64,000 nucleotides of DNA from Solirubrobacter pauli (GTDB taxonomy: Bacteria; Actinomycetota; Thermoleophilia; Solirubrobacterales; Solirubrobacteraceae): assembly GCF_003633755.1 (NCBI RefSeq), contig NZ_RBIL01000003.1, positions 62,001-126,000 of the forward strand, read 5' to 3'. Both the position numbers and the translations under genes were made by a program. Below, in pieces: positions 17,894 through 27,038 of this stretch. Numbering within the stretch: the first letter of the stretch is position 1; the number at the start of each line of letters is the position of its first letter. The notes beneath the pieces were generated by a model. That model was not told the DNA's origin. It searched no databases and saw only the letters and a program-made list of their open reading frames with translations.

Positions 17894-17913
17894 GGCGTAT
17901 CGCCGGCGTATCG
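17894..17913. promoter_or_regulatory. Tandem direct repeat, candidate OmpR-type regulator site
   Basis: GGCGTATCG occurs at 17894-17902 and again at 17905-17913, an 11-bp repeat unit matching one helical turn, which is the spacing bound by OmpR-family dimers. A weaker inverted copy (CGGCATACG) follows at about 17919. The site lies in the 86-bp gap between the regulator gene and the VanY operon, so one site could control both. Confidence 0.6.
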
Positions 17914-17960
17914 AAAACGGCATACGGGCCGGCAACGGCCGCTCGCCTTCACTGCGCGGC

Positions 17961-18554
17961 GTGACCCGCAGCTCAGCAGCCCGCGCCCGGCACCGCCGGC
18001 GCCGCGCAGGCCTCGTCCTCGCGCTCGCCGCGTGCGTCGTGGCGATCGCGGACCAGTGGCCGGCGCCCGCGCCGTCCACGGCGTCCTCGGTCCCGCTCGC
18101 CACGCCGGAGCCCGTGGCCCGCCGTGAGCGGCGCGCGCCCGTGGCCGCGGTCGGCGGTGCCGTCGCCGGGCTCGACCCCGCGTTGCGCACGGCGCTGCGC
18201 CGGGCGGCGGGCGCGGCGGCCCGTGACGGCGTCGCCATCTCCGTCAACAGCGGGCGGCGCACGCCCGAGCACCAGGCGCAGCTGCTGCGCGACGCCGTCG
18301 CCCGGTACGGCTCGCTCGCAGAGGCGTCCCGCTGGGTGGCGACGCCCGAGACGTCCCCGCACGTGTCGGGCGACGCCGTGGACGTCGCGCCCGACGCGGC
18401 CCGCGCGTGGCTGTCCGCGCACGGCGCCACCTACGGGCTGTGCCGGATCTACGCCAATGAGCCGTGGCACTTCGAGCTGCGCCCGCAGGCGGTCGGCACC
18501 GGCTGCCCGCCCACGTACGCAGACCCCACGCACGACCCGAGGATGCAGCAGTGA
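17961..18554 (+). CDS. VanY-type D-alanyl-D-alanine carboxypeptidase (M15B)
   Basis: This is a zinc peptidase that trims the terminal D-Ala of peptidoglycan stem peptides outside the membrane, 197 residues. The N-terminus is a basic signal anchor (RRRRAGLVLALAACVVAIA). The peptidase domain has SGRRTPEHQAQLL, the zinc motif SPHVSGDAVDV (His and Asp ligands) and the final EPWHFE with the catalytic Glu and third ligand His. GTG 17961 starts the frame. The next gene overlaps its stop (GTGA), making this the first of five coupled genes to 21931. Its position opposite a two-component system recalls cell-wall-antibiotic resistance loci, but there are no VanH/A/X genes here. Confidence 0.85.
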   Translation: MTRSSAARARHRRRRAGLVLALAACVVAIADQWPAPAPSTASSVPLATPEPVARRERRAPVAAVGGAVAGLDPALRTALRRAAGAAARDGVAISVNSGRRTPEHQAQLLRDAVARYGSLAEASRWVATPETSPHVSGDAVDVAPDAARAWLSAHGATYGLCRIYANEPWHFELRPQAVGTGCPPTYADPTHDPRMQQ

Positions 18555-19048
18555 AGATGACGTTTCTCGCCCTGGCGGTCGCCCTGACCGCCGCCGGCTG
18601 CTCGAGCTCCGCCGACGAGGGCAGCAGCGGCCGTCCAACGGCCGGCAAGCAGGCCGTGACGTTCTCCGCGTGCATGCGCGACCACGGCGTCAAGGACTTC
18701 CCGGACCCCGACGCGTCCGGCGAGCTGACCATCGACGGCGTGCTCAACGGCTCGTCGCTGGACCCGGAGGCGCCGGCGTGGAAGCAGGCGATCGCCGCGT
18801 GCAAGGACCTCCAGCCGGCCGGGTTCACGGGTCGCAAGCGGACGGCAGAGGAGCAGAAGCCGGCGCTCGCGTTCGCCCAGTGCATCCGCGACCACGGCGT
18901 CAAGGACTTCCCGGACCCCACGGAGGACTCGCCGCTGGTCGACACGAACCGGATCCCTTCCACCAACTCGGAGGGCGGCATGGCCGCGCTCAACGCCGCG
19001 ATGGACGAGTGCGGCGAACTCGCGAGGAAAGCGATCGAAGGCCGATGA
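18551..19048 (+). CDS. Lipoprotein with a duplicated RDHGVKDFPDP motif
   Basis: This is a 165-residue lipoprotein with a lipobox-like signal (FLALAVALTAAGCSSS). The mature part contains two near-identical units, ACMRDHGVKDFPDPDASGE and QCIRDHGVKDFPDPTEDSP, about 75 residues apart, each with one cysteine; the protein is therefore an internal duplication. Its function is unknown. GTG 18551 sits 8 bases after GAGG and overlaps the VanY stop. The following adaptor gene overlaps in turn (ATGA). The coupling suggests it works with the VanY peptidase and exporter at the membrane surface, possibly as a binding subunit. Confidence 0.78.
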   Translation: MKMTFLALAVALTAAGCSSSADEGSSGRPTAGKQAVTFSACMRDHGVKDFPDPDASGELTIDGVLNGSSLDPEAPAWKQAIAACKDLQPAGFTGRKRTAEEQKPALAFAQCIRDHGVKDFPDPTEDSPLVDTNRIPSTNSEGGMAALNAAMDECGELARKAIEGR

Positions 19049-20060
19049 GGACCGCCGCGGTGGGCCTCCTCGCGTTGATCGCCGTCGGCTGCGGCGCCGA
19101 CCAGCCGTCCTCGGACGCACGCCCGAGCGCCCCGAGCACGGAGCCGGTCCGGCTGGGCGAGCTGTCGGCGACGGTCTCCCTGAACGGGACGCTGGCCCAC
19201 CGCGCGCGCCCCGACGGCTCGCCGTACGTCGCCATCAACCAGGCCCGCGGCGTCTACACCCGGCTCCCCGCGGAAGGCGACCGGATCCGCTGCGGCGACG
19301 TGCTCTACCGCGTCGACGATCGCCCGGTGCTGCTGCTCTGCGGCACCGTCCCGGCCTATCGCGGCCTGCGCCGCGGTGATCGGGGGACGGACGTCCGCCA
19401 GCTCAACCGGGTCCTGCGCGGCGTCTCCGGCCGCCGCTTCACGGCGAGGACGCGCACGGCGCTCAGGCGCCTGCAGCGCGAGCACGGCGCCGCGGCCACC
19501 GGGCGGCTCGCGCTCGGCGCCGCCGTCGTGCTCCCGCGAGCCGTGCGGATCGCCAAGGTGACCGCGAAGCTCGGCGGCCTCGCCCGGCCGGGCGCACCCG
19601 TCGTGCAGGCCACCTCCGACACGCTGCAGGTCCAGGTGAGCCTCGAGCCGACCCAGCTCGCAGACGTCAAGCCGGGCGACCGCGCCCAGGTCACCCTCCC
19701 CGACAACACGTCGGCGGAGGGCACGCTGGTCCGGGTCGGCACGGTCGCGCGCACCGACGACAAGGCCGGGACCGCGAGCGTGCCGGCGTTCGTGCGCCTC
19801 GACGACCCCCGCCGGGCGCGCGGGCTCGACCGGGCGCCCGTGCAGGTGCAGCTCACGACCACGGGCGTCGAGCGCGCGCTCAACGTCCCGGTCACCGCGC
19901 TCGTCGGGAAGGCCGGCGGCGGGTTCGCCGTCGAGGTCGTGCGCCCCGATGGGAGGCGCGCGCTGGTCGCGGTGCGGCTGGGCCGGTTCGACACCGCGCA
20001 CGGGCGGGTCGCGGTCGAAGGCGCGCTGCACGCGGGCGATCCGGTCGTGGTGCCGTCGTT

Positions 20061-20064
<4 letters not shown>
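19045..20064 (+). CDS. Membrane-fusion/adaptor lipoprotein with peptidoglycan-binding domain
   Basis: This is a 339-residue adaptor for the ABC exporter encoded next. The lipoprotein signal ends in LIAVGCGAD. The middle contains a peptidoglycan-binding-type helical domain ([16 protein letters not shown] ... [16 protein letters not shown], about 110-155). It is followed by MacA/HlyD-like barrel and beta regions ([24 protein letters not shown]). Such proteins are seen in Gram-positive MacAB-like systems, where they link the permease to the cell wall. The start ATG overlaps the lipoprotein stop by 4 bp. Confidence 0.82.
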
Positions 20065-20725
<661 letters not shown>

Positions 20726-20729
<4 letters not shown>

Positions 20730-21931
20730 GCGGCCGTCTGCGCTTCGGGGACGGGCTGCGCGTGGCGAGCGTCGGGCTGCGCGCCCGGCCGCTGCGCGCC
20801 GCGCTGTCCGCGCTCGGGATCGCGATCGGGACCGCCGCGATCGTGGCGGTGCTCGGGCTGTCCGCGTCCTCCCAGGCCGGGCTGCTGGCCGAGATCGACC
20901 GGCTCGGGACGAACCTGCTCACGCTCGAGGCCGGCCAGGGCTTCACGGGCGGCAAAGCGCAGCTGCCCGTCGAGGCGCCGGTGCGGGTCACGCACCTCGG
21001 GGACGTGCGCCGGCTCGCGCACACCGCCCTGGTCGAGGACGCGCACGTGTACCGCAGCTCGCTCGTCCCGGCCGCCAACACCGGCGGGGTCCAGGTCCGC
21101 GCGACGAGCCTCAACCTGCCGTCCGTGCTCGCCACCGGGATCGCGCGCGGCGCGTGGCTGAACGCGGCCACGGCGCGCGTCCCGGTGACGGTGCTCGGCG
21201 CGGCCGCCGCGGAGCGGCTCGGCGTCGACCGCGTCCACCCCGGCCAGCGGCTCTGGCTGGGCGGGCAGTGGTTCAACGTGGCGGGCATCCTGCGGCCGTC
21301 GCCGCTCGAGCCCGACATCGACAGCAGCGCCCTGGTCGGCTACCCCGCTGCCGCGCGCTATCTCGGATACGTCAGCCCGGCCCGCCAAGCCGGTCCGCCG
21401 AGCGCGATCTACGTGCGCGCCACGACCGACCGCGTCGCGGCGGTGCAGACGCGGCTGGCGCCGACCGCCAACCCGTACGCGCCCAACGAGGTGAACGTCA
21501 GCCAGCCGTCCGACGCGCTCACCGCCCGGGCGGCCGCGGCCGGCGCGTTCGACAGCCTGTTCCTCGGGCTGGGCGTGGTGGCGCTGATCGTCGGCGCGGT
21601 CGGCGTGGCCAACATCATGGTCATCTCGGTGCTCGAGCGCCGCTCGGAGATCGGCCTGCGCCGCGCGCTCGGGGCGACGAAGGGGCAGATCCGGACGCAG
21701 TTCCTCGGCGAGTCGGTGCTGCTGGCCGTGCTCGGCGGGGTCGTCGGCGTGCTGGCCGGAGCGGCCGCCACCGCGGTGTACGCGGGCGCGAAGGGCTGGG
21801 CCGTCGTCATCCCGGCCGAGGCGTGGGCCGGCGGCATCGCGGCCGCGCTGCTGATCGGCGCGGGCGCGGGCCTGCTGCCGGCCGTGCGCGCTTCGCGGCT
21901 GCCGCCCACCGTGGCGCTGCGGACCGCGTGA
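20726..21931 (+). CDS. FtsX-like ABC permease (MacB type)
   Basis: This is a 401-residue inner-membrane permease with four TM segments: one N-terminal at about 22-45, a large exported MacB-PCD domain, then three at the C-terminus. Family phrases include [49 protein letters not shown] and the closing [17 protein letters not shown]. It partners with the preceding ATPase and adaptor. Together they probably export or release a peptide or lipid-linked compound, or transmit force across the envelope. GTG 20726 overlaps the ATPase stop. The operon ends here, convergent with the LuxR-type regulator. Confidence 0.9.
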
Positions 21932-21940
21932 CGGCGCGCG

Positions 21941-24700
21941 TCAGGCGCGGGCGAGCCCGTCGTCGACGGTGAGCGGGAGCGCGTCCCGCAGCGCCCGCCG
22001 CGAGCTGATGCCGAGCTTGCTGAACACCTTCTTGAGGTGCCACTCGACCGTGCGCGGCGAGAGGAACAGCTCGGCGCCGATCTCCGGATTGGACAGCCCG
22101 TCGCGCGCGAGCCGGGCGATGTGCTGCTCCTGCGGGGTGAGGTCGTCGCGCGTGTCGTCGCGCCGGGCGCGCACCTTCTCCCCCGTGGCGAGCAGCTCGC
22201 GCCGCGTGCGCTCGACGAAGCCCTCCGCGCCCATGGCCAGGAACGCCTCGCGGGCCACGCGCAGCTGCTCGCGTGCGTCCACGCGCCGCCCTTCGCGGCG
22301 CAGCCACTCGCCGTACAGGAGGCGGGAGCGCGCGAGCTCGAGGCGGACACGCGTGCGCCCGAGCCGCTCGATCGACTCGAGGTACCAGCGCTCGGCCTCC
22401 TCGCCGCCCAGCAGCGCGCGCACCCGCGCGTCGATGCCCAGCGCCCAGTCACCCGGCGGGTCCGGCGTGTGCTCCTCCAGCCGCGCGAGCGCCGCGCGGA
22501 CCAGCGCCTCGTCCCCGACCCGCGAGGCCGCTTCGGCCAGCTCGCCGACGACGAACGGCGTGTACGCGAGGTCGCCGCGCGTGTAGGCGCGCCGCGCGGC
22601 CTCGAGCGCCGCGTCGTAGCGGGCGAGGCCGTTGTAGAGCACGGCCGCCTCGCAGTCGGCGAACTGGACGACGCGGCCCATCCCCAGCGCCTGCGCCTCA
22701 CGCGTCTCGCGCTCGATCAGCTTGAGCGTCAGCGCCTCCTGGCCACGCCAGGCGGTCAGCAGCATCTCGGTGTAGAGCACGGGCGTGGTGCCGGTCGCCT
22801 CGGCGATCGCACGCACCTCCTCGATCGCTTGCGCCGCGCCGGCGAGGTCGCCGTCGAGCACCCGTACCCGCACGAGCGAGGCCAGGCCGAACTGCAGCAG
22901 CACGAGCGCTCCCATGTCGCGCGCGACCTGCACGTGCCGCGTCACGAGCGCGTGCCAGCCGTCGGCGTCCCACAGCTCCATCGCGGCGATCGATCCGGAC
23001 CGCGACCCGGTGAGCCACAGCCAGCGGCCGACGTCGTCGCCGACGTCCAGCGCCAGCGCCGCGTCCACCGCCGCGCGCAGCGCGGGCGCCGCCGCCGCGT
23101 AGCCCTCGCACACGCGGGTCGCGAGCGCGTCCACGAGCAGCCGCACCGGCTCCGGAGCGTCCGGGGCCGGCGGCGCGGCCAGCGCGGCGGCCGACGCCTC
23201 GCGCAACGGGCCGGGCCCCGCCCACATCCCCGCGCCGAGCGCCTTCAGATGGGTGGTGAGCGCGCGCGTGGCGTCCAGCGCGTCGAGCTGCCGCGCCGCG
23301 TGGCTGAGCCGCTCGGCGGCCTCCCCCGCACGCCGCTGGTCGAACGCGATCTCGCCGCGCAGCTGCTCGATCTCCGCCGCCTGGAACGCGCTCACGGGCC
23401 CCGCCTCGATCGCGACGAGCAGTCCGAGCGCGGCGTCCAGCGCGCCCGCGTCGCGCTTGGCCCGCGCCGCGGCGACCAGCCGGCGTGCGCGCGCCTCGGG
23501 CTCGGGCGTGAGCGTCCCGGCGGTCTCCAGGAACGCCGCGGCCGCCGCGATGCCGCCGCGGGCCAGCGCGCGTCCGGCCGAGTGCTCGAGCTCCTGGGCG
23601 ACGTGCTCGTCCGGCGCGGCGGTCGCCTGCGCGCGGTGCCACGCGCGCCGGTCGGGGTCGTGCTCGGCGTCGGTGGCCTCGGCCAGCGCGAAGTGCACGG
23701 CCTGCCGCTCCTCCGGCGTGGCCGACCGGTAGGCGGCGGAGCGCACCGACGGATGGCGGAACCGCACCTGCGCGCCGATCTCCAGCAGGCCGGCGTCCGC
23801 CGCGGCGCCCGCCGCCTCCGGCCCGATCCCGAGTCGGCCGGCCGCGCGCCACAGCAGCAGCGGCTCGCCGACCGGATCGGCCGCCGCGAGTTGCAGGAGG
23901 CGCCGGGTGGCGGTCGGGAGCGAGTCGAGCCGGCGCTGGAAGCTGTCCTCGAGCACGGCCGGGCCGGGCCGTCCGAACCCGCCCGCCAGCTCGGCCGCGC
24001 TCATCCCGCGGGGAAGCTCCAGCAGCGCGAGCGGGTTGCCACGCGTCTCGGCGATGAGCCGCTCGCGCACGTGGTCGTCCAACCGCCCCGGGACGACCGT
24101 CGCCAGCAACGCGCGCGCGTCCTCGTGCCCGAGCCCTTTCAGCCACAGCTCCGGCAACCCCGGCAGCCGCCGCGGCTCGCTCGGCTCGCGGACGCCGAAC
24201 ACCATCGCCACGTGCTCGGCGAGCAGGCGCCGCGCGACGAAGCCGAGCACCTGCGCCGACGCCTCGTCGAGCCACTGCAGGTCGTCGACCAGGCACAGCA
24301 GCGGCTGCGTGTCGGCGACGTGGGCGAGCAGCGTGAGCGTGGCCAGGCCGACCAGGAAGCGGTCGCGCGGCGCGCCGGACGCCAGGCCGAACGACACCTG
24401 CAGCGCGTCCTGCTGCGGAGCCGGCAGGGCGTCGAGCTCGTCGAGGAGCGGGCCGCACAGCTGGTGCAGGCCCGCGAACGGCAGCTCCATCTCGGACTCG
24501 ACGCCGCCGACCTGCAGCACGCGGAACCCGTCCGCCGCGCCGGCCGTGTGCTGCAGGAGCGCGGTCTTGCCGACCCCGGCCTCCCCGCGCAGCACGAGCG
24601 CGCCGCTGCGTCCCACGCGGGCACCGTCGAGCAGCCGCTCCAGCGTCTCGCGCTCGCTGGAGCGGCCTCGGAAGGCGGGCGGGCGCGGGGCGGCGGCCAT
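21941..24700 (-). CDS. Large ATP-binding LuxR-type transcription regulator (LAL/MalT-like)
   Basis: This is a 919-residue regulator. The N-terminal AAA/STAND ATPase has Walker A GEAGVGKTALL (about 37-47) and Walker B LLCLVDDLQWLD. A long middle region of TPR-like helical repeats follows. The C-terminal LuxR helix-turn-helix is LTPQEQHIARLARDGLSNPEIGAELF continuing to FLSPRTVEWHLKKVFSKL. ATP and ligand binding usually release the DNA-binding domain. ATG 24700 is preferred because an AGG lies about 10 bases upstream; GTG 24733 has a purine tract abutting it. The gene lies 42 bp downstream-facing from the subtilase 3' end but on its own transcript. A paralogue is at 35211. Confidence 0.88.
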   Translation of the reverse strand: MAAAPRPPAFRGRSSERETLERLLDGARVGRSGALVLRGEAGVGKTALLQHTAGAADGFRVLQVGGVESEMELPFAGLHQLCGPLLDELDALPAPQQDALQVSFGLASGAPRDRFLVGLATLTLLAHVADTQPLLCLVDDLQWLDEASAQVLGFVARRLLAEHVAMVFGVREPSEPRRLPGLPELWLKGLGHEDARALLATVVPGRLDDHVRERLIAETRGNPLALLELPRGMSAAELAGGFGRPGPAVLEDSFQRRLDSLPTATRRLLQLAAADPVGEPLLLWRAAGRLGIGPEAAGAAADAGLLEIGAQVRFRHPSVRSAAYRSATPEERQAVHFALAEATDAEHDPDRRAWHRAQATAAPDEHVAQELEHSAGRALARGGIAAAAAFLETAGTLTPEPEARARRLVAAARAKRDAGALDAALGLLVAIEAGPVSAFQAAEIEQLRGEIAFDQRRAGEAAERLSHAARQLDALDATRALTTHLKALGAGMWAGPGPLREASAAALAAPPAPDAPEPVRLLVDALATRVCEGYAAAAPALRAAVDAALALDVGDDVGRWLWLTGSRSGSIAAMELWDADGWHALVTRHVQVARDMGALVLLQFGLASLVRVRVLDGDLAGAAQAIEEVRAIAEATGTTPVLYTEMLLTAWRGQEALTLKLIERETREAQALGMGRVVQFADCEAAVLYNGLARYDAALEAARRAYTRGDLAYTPFVVGELAEAASRVGDEALVRAALARLEEHTPDPPGDWALGIDARVRALLGGEEAERWYLESIERLGRTRVRLELARSRLLYGEWLRREGRRVDAREQLRVAREAFLAMGAEGFVERTRRELLATGEKVRARRDDTRDDLTPQEQHIARLARDGLSNPEIGAELFLSPRTVEWHLKKVFSKLGISSRRALRDALPLTVDDGLARA

Positions 24701-24742
24701 GTCGTCGCAACCTACTAAAGGCCGCTGCCCCACTCCCGAGCG

Positions 24743-25948
24743 CTAGTCGCTCTGCCCCCAGAGCAGCGTCGGGGCCACGACCTTCGCGCCCGGGAAGTCG
24801 GCCGGCGCCGTCGCCGAGAGCGACTGCAGGAGCGTCACGGCGTCCACCGCGCTGATCCCGCCCGCGGCCATCAGGGCGGCGAGCTGGCCGACGACCAGCG
24901 GCGTGGAGAACGACGTGCCGCCCCAGCGCGCCCAGCCGCCGTACGGCTGCGGCTGCTGGGTCCACTCGAGGTACGGGCCCTCGTTGAGGCCGCGCGCGAC
25001 GAAGTCGACCCACGTGCCGTAGTTGCTGTACGCGGCCCGCGCCCACTGGTTGTTGACGCGCACGACCGCGCCGACCGACACCGTGCGGTCGGTGTCGGCG
25101 GCCGGGTACCACGGCCGGTCGTCGTCCTCGTTGCCGGCCGCGGCGACGATCACCACGCCCTCGTTCTGCAGCGTCTCCAGCGCGTAGCCGATCGCCAGCG
25201 GCGGCTCGTCGAACAGCGTGTAGTAGCCGAGCGACAGGTTGACCAGGTGCGGGATCTCGCCGCTGATCATGATCTGGTGCAGCTGGGTCAGCAGCGTCGT
25301 GTCGGTGCCGATGCCGTTGCCGTCGAGCACCACCCGCGGCGTCATGATCGTCGCGCCGGGGGCGACGCGGAGGATCTGGCCGATCACGAACGTGCAGTGG
25401 CCCGCGGCCGGGGCCAGGTCGCCGGAGAGCGGCGGGTCCTCGGGCGGCGGCACCGACGGCACCGGCGGCGGGAAGACCGGGTCGACCTTCGGCGACGCGT
25501 TGTAGGCCGTGTCGAGCACCAGGACCTTGATGCCGGCGCCGATCGCGCTCGGGACGATGTCCAGGTCCGGCATCGTCACCGGATCGGGCACCGCGTACAC
25601 GCCGCCGCGCATCTGCGGCGCGCCGTGGATGTAGTTGGGCTGGACGATGAGCGGCTCTTCCTCGCTGCTGGAGGCGCGCGGCTTGCTCTCGCCCACGAGG
25701 ACCTTCATGGCGTCTTCGACGAGGTCCTCGGGGCTCGTGTCGCCCTCCGGCGTGAGCCGCAGGAGCTTGAACGGCCCCATCGGCGGCGCCTTCTCGTCGA
25801 CGGTCGCCTCGATGCCGACCGCCTTGAGCGCCTCCTGGACCGCTTGAATCGACTGGTCCCCCACGATGAGGACGTCGGGCTCGTACACCGGCCCCGATGG
25901 ATCCGGGTCCTGGCGCGACGAATCGCCCGTCCCGCGGTAGCGCTGCAT
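24743..25948 (-). CDS. Cytoplasmic subtilisin-family (S8) serine protease
   Basis: This is a 401-residue subtilase with an intact triad: Asp146 (VLVLDTAYN), His184 (GHCTFVIG) and Ser346 (GGTSFSTP), plus oxyanion Asn273 (AAAGNED). Residues 21-110 resemble an I9-like prodomain ending in VQPNYIHG, so autoprocessing is possible. There is no signal peptide or membrane segment, so it should act inside the cell, unlike most subtilases. ATG 25948 follows a textbook ribosome site (GGAGACGATC); the longer frame to 26272 would overlap the sigma gene. It is divergent from a sigma/TPR-CHAT operon with a 90-bp shared control region, which suggests the two proteases belong to one regulatory module. Confidence 0.88.
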   Translation of the reverse strand: MQRYRGTGDSSRQDPDPSGPVYEPDVLIVGDQSIQAVQEALKAVGIEATVDEKAPPMGPFKLLRLTPEGDTSPEDLVEDAMKVLVGESKPRASSSEEEPLIVQPNYIHGAPQMRGGVYAVPDPVTMPDLDIVPSAIGAGIKVLVLDTAYNASPKVDPVFPPPVPSVPPPEDPPLSGDLAPAAGHCTFVIGQILRVAPGATIMTPRVVLDGNGIGTDTTLLTQLHQIMISGEIPHLVNLSLGYYTLFDEPPLAIGYALETLQNEGVVIVAAAGNEDDDRPWYPAADTDRTVSVGAVVRVNNQWARAAYSNYGTWVDFVARGLNEGPYLEWTQQPQPYGGWARWGGTSFSTPLVVGQLAALMAAGGISAVDAVTLLQSLSATAPADFPGAKVVAPTLLWGQSD

Positions 25949-25980
25949 GATCGTCTCCTGGTTGTTCTGAGGCTGGACCG

Positions 25981-26010
25981 GCACGCTAACCGAGGGCCGC
26001 GATAGCGTGC
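25981..26010. promoter_or_regulatory. Inverted repeat in the subtilase/sigma divergent promoter
   Basis: GCACGCTA at 25981-25988 and its exact complement TAGCGTGC at 26003-26010 are 14 bp apart. Each arm reads TAGCGTGC towards one of the two genes, ending about 28 bp before the sigma ATG and 32 bp before the protease ATG. It could be a dimer operator, or two copies of one promoter element read by the same sigma factor in opposite directions. Confidence 0.55.
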
Positions 26011-26038
26011 ATGTCGAGAATGCCGTTGAAGAAGCACC

Positions 26039-26599
26039 ATGGGTGAGACCGGGGATCTCGTCGAGCGTGCACGCGACGGCGATCGGGATGCCTGGAACGA
26101 GTTGGTGGACCGGTTCGCCCGGATGGTCCTCGCGGTCGCCGCGTCGAACGGCGTCCGCCCCGCCGACCGCGACGACGTGGCCCAGGTCACGTGGCTCAAG
26201 CTCGCTCAAAACCTTGACCGCATCGAACGTCCGGACGCAGTCGGGGCATGGCTCGCGATGACGTGCCGCCACGAGGCACTGCGCGTGCGCGCGCGGGGCG
26301 CGCGCGAGATCCCGGTCGAGGACGAGGCCTTCGCGAGGCTCGCCGACGACACCGACGTCGAGGACGAAGCACTGCGCTCGATCCCCGACAACGAACTTCC
26401 CGCGGCGTTCGCAAAATTGTCAGATCGCTGTCAAACGCTGCTGCGGCTGCTGCTGCTGGAGCGCCCGTACAGCGAGATCTCCGAGATCCTGGGCATGCCC
26501 ATCGGCGGCATCGGCCCGACCCGTTCGCGCTGCCTGGACAAGCTCCGGCGGCTCCTGCCGAACGCTTCCGGTATCACGCGGTCCTCGAAGGACTCTTAA
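26039..26599 (+). CDS. Sigma-70 family factor of the protease module
   Basis: This is a 186-residue ECF-like sigma factor. Region 2 lies at about 10-90 (DGDRDAWNELVDRFARMVLAV; DRDDVAQVTWLKLAQNLDRI; VGAWLAMTCRHEALR). An acidic linker of about 25 residues (VEDEAFARLADDTDVEDEA) follows. Region 4 is at 125-175 (LSDRCQTLLRLLLLERPYSEISEIL, then GGIGPTRSRCLDKLRRLL). GAAGAAG precedes ATG 26039. It is followed after 4 bp by the 144-residue protein and then the TPR-CHAT protease. There is no anti-sigma gene of the usual kind, so its control may be proteolytic. Confidence 0.88.
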   Translation: MGETGDLVERARDGDRDAWNELVDRFARMVLAVAASNGVRPADRDDVAQVTWLKLAQNLDRIERPDAVGAWLAMTCRHEALRVRARGAREIPVEDEAFARLADDTDVEDEALRSIPDNELPAAFAKLSDRCQTLLRLLLLERPYSEISEILGMPIGGIGPTRSRCLDKLRRLLPNASGITRSSKDS

Positions 26600-26603
26600 C
26601 GGT

Positions 26604-27038
26604 ATGGATCACTTCAGCGACGACCAGCTCATGGCCCTCTTGGCCGCCGGCGACGTTGTGCCGCAGGCGTCGGAGAGCTCGCTGGAGCTCGCGCGCATGG
26701 CCTTCGACTGGCGCACCCTGGACGCCGAGCTCGCCGAGCTCGTGGCCGACTCCGCGCTCGAGCAGGCGGTCGCGCTTCGTGCCGCCGCCACACCGCGGCT
26801 CGTGAGCTTCGAGGGCCGGGACGTGTCGGTCGAGCTCGAGATCGCCGCCCGCGACGAGGAGCGCGTCATCACGGGGCAGCTGTTCCCGCCGCAGGAGGCC
26901 ACGGTCGAGGTGGTCCGGCCGGTCGGCGCGCCGCTCACGGTCGACACCGACGTGGATGGGCGCTTCGTCGTCGAGGTCAAGGCCGGCCCGGTGGCGTTCG
27001 ACGTCCTCTCCATCCGCACGGACTGGTTGGTGACCTGA
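26604..27038 (+). CDS. Beta-rich protein between sigma factor and CHAT protease
   Basis: This is a 144-residue protein of unknown function. Residues 1-60 are helical and acidic (MDHFSDDQLMALLAAGD ... AFDWRTLDAELAELVADSAL). Residues 66-144 form a beta-sandwich-like domain (VSFEGRDVSVELEIAARDEE, ITGQLFPPQEATVEVVRP, DVDGRFVVEVKAGPVAFDVL), resembling carboxypeptidase-regulatory/transthyretin-like folds. A GAAGGA tract lies 11 bp before ATG 26604, and the next gene begins at its stop. Placement suggests a partner of the sigma factor (anti-sigma-like tether) or a CHAT substrate. The N-terminus begins like a short anti-sigma helix (SDDQLMALL) but has no zinc ligands. These roles are inference only. 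Confidence 0.8.
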   Translation: MDHFSDDQLMALLAAGDVVPQASESSLELARMAFDWRTLDAELAELVADSALEQAVALRAAATPRLVSFEGRDVSVELEIAARDEERVITGQLFPPQEATVEVVRPVGAPLTVDTDVDGRFVVEVKAGPVAFDVLSIRTDWLVT

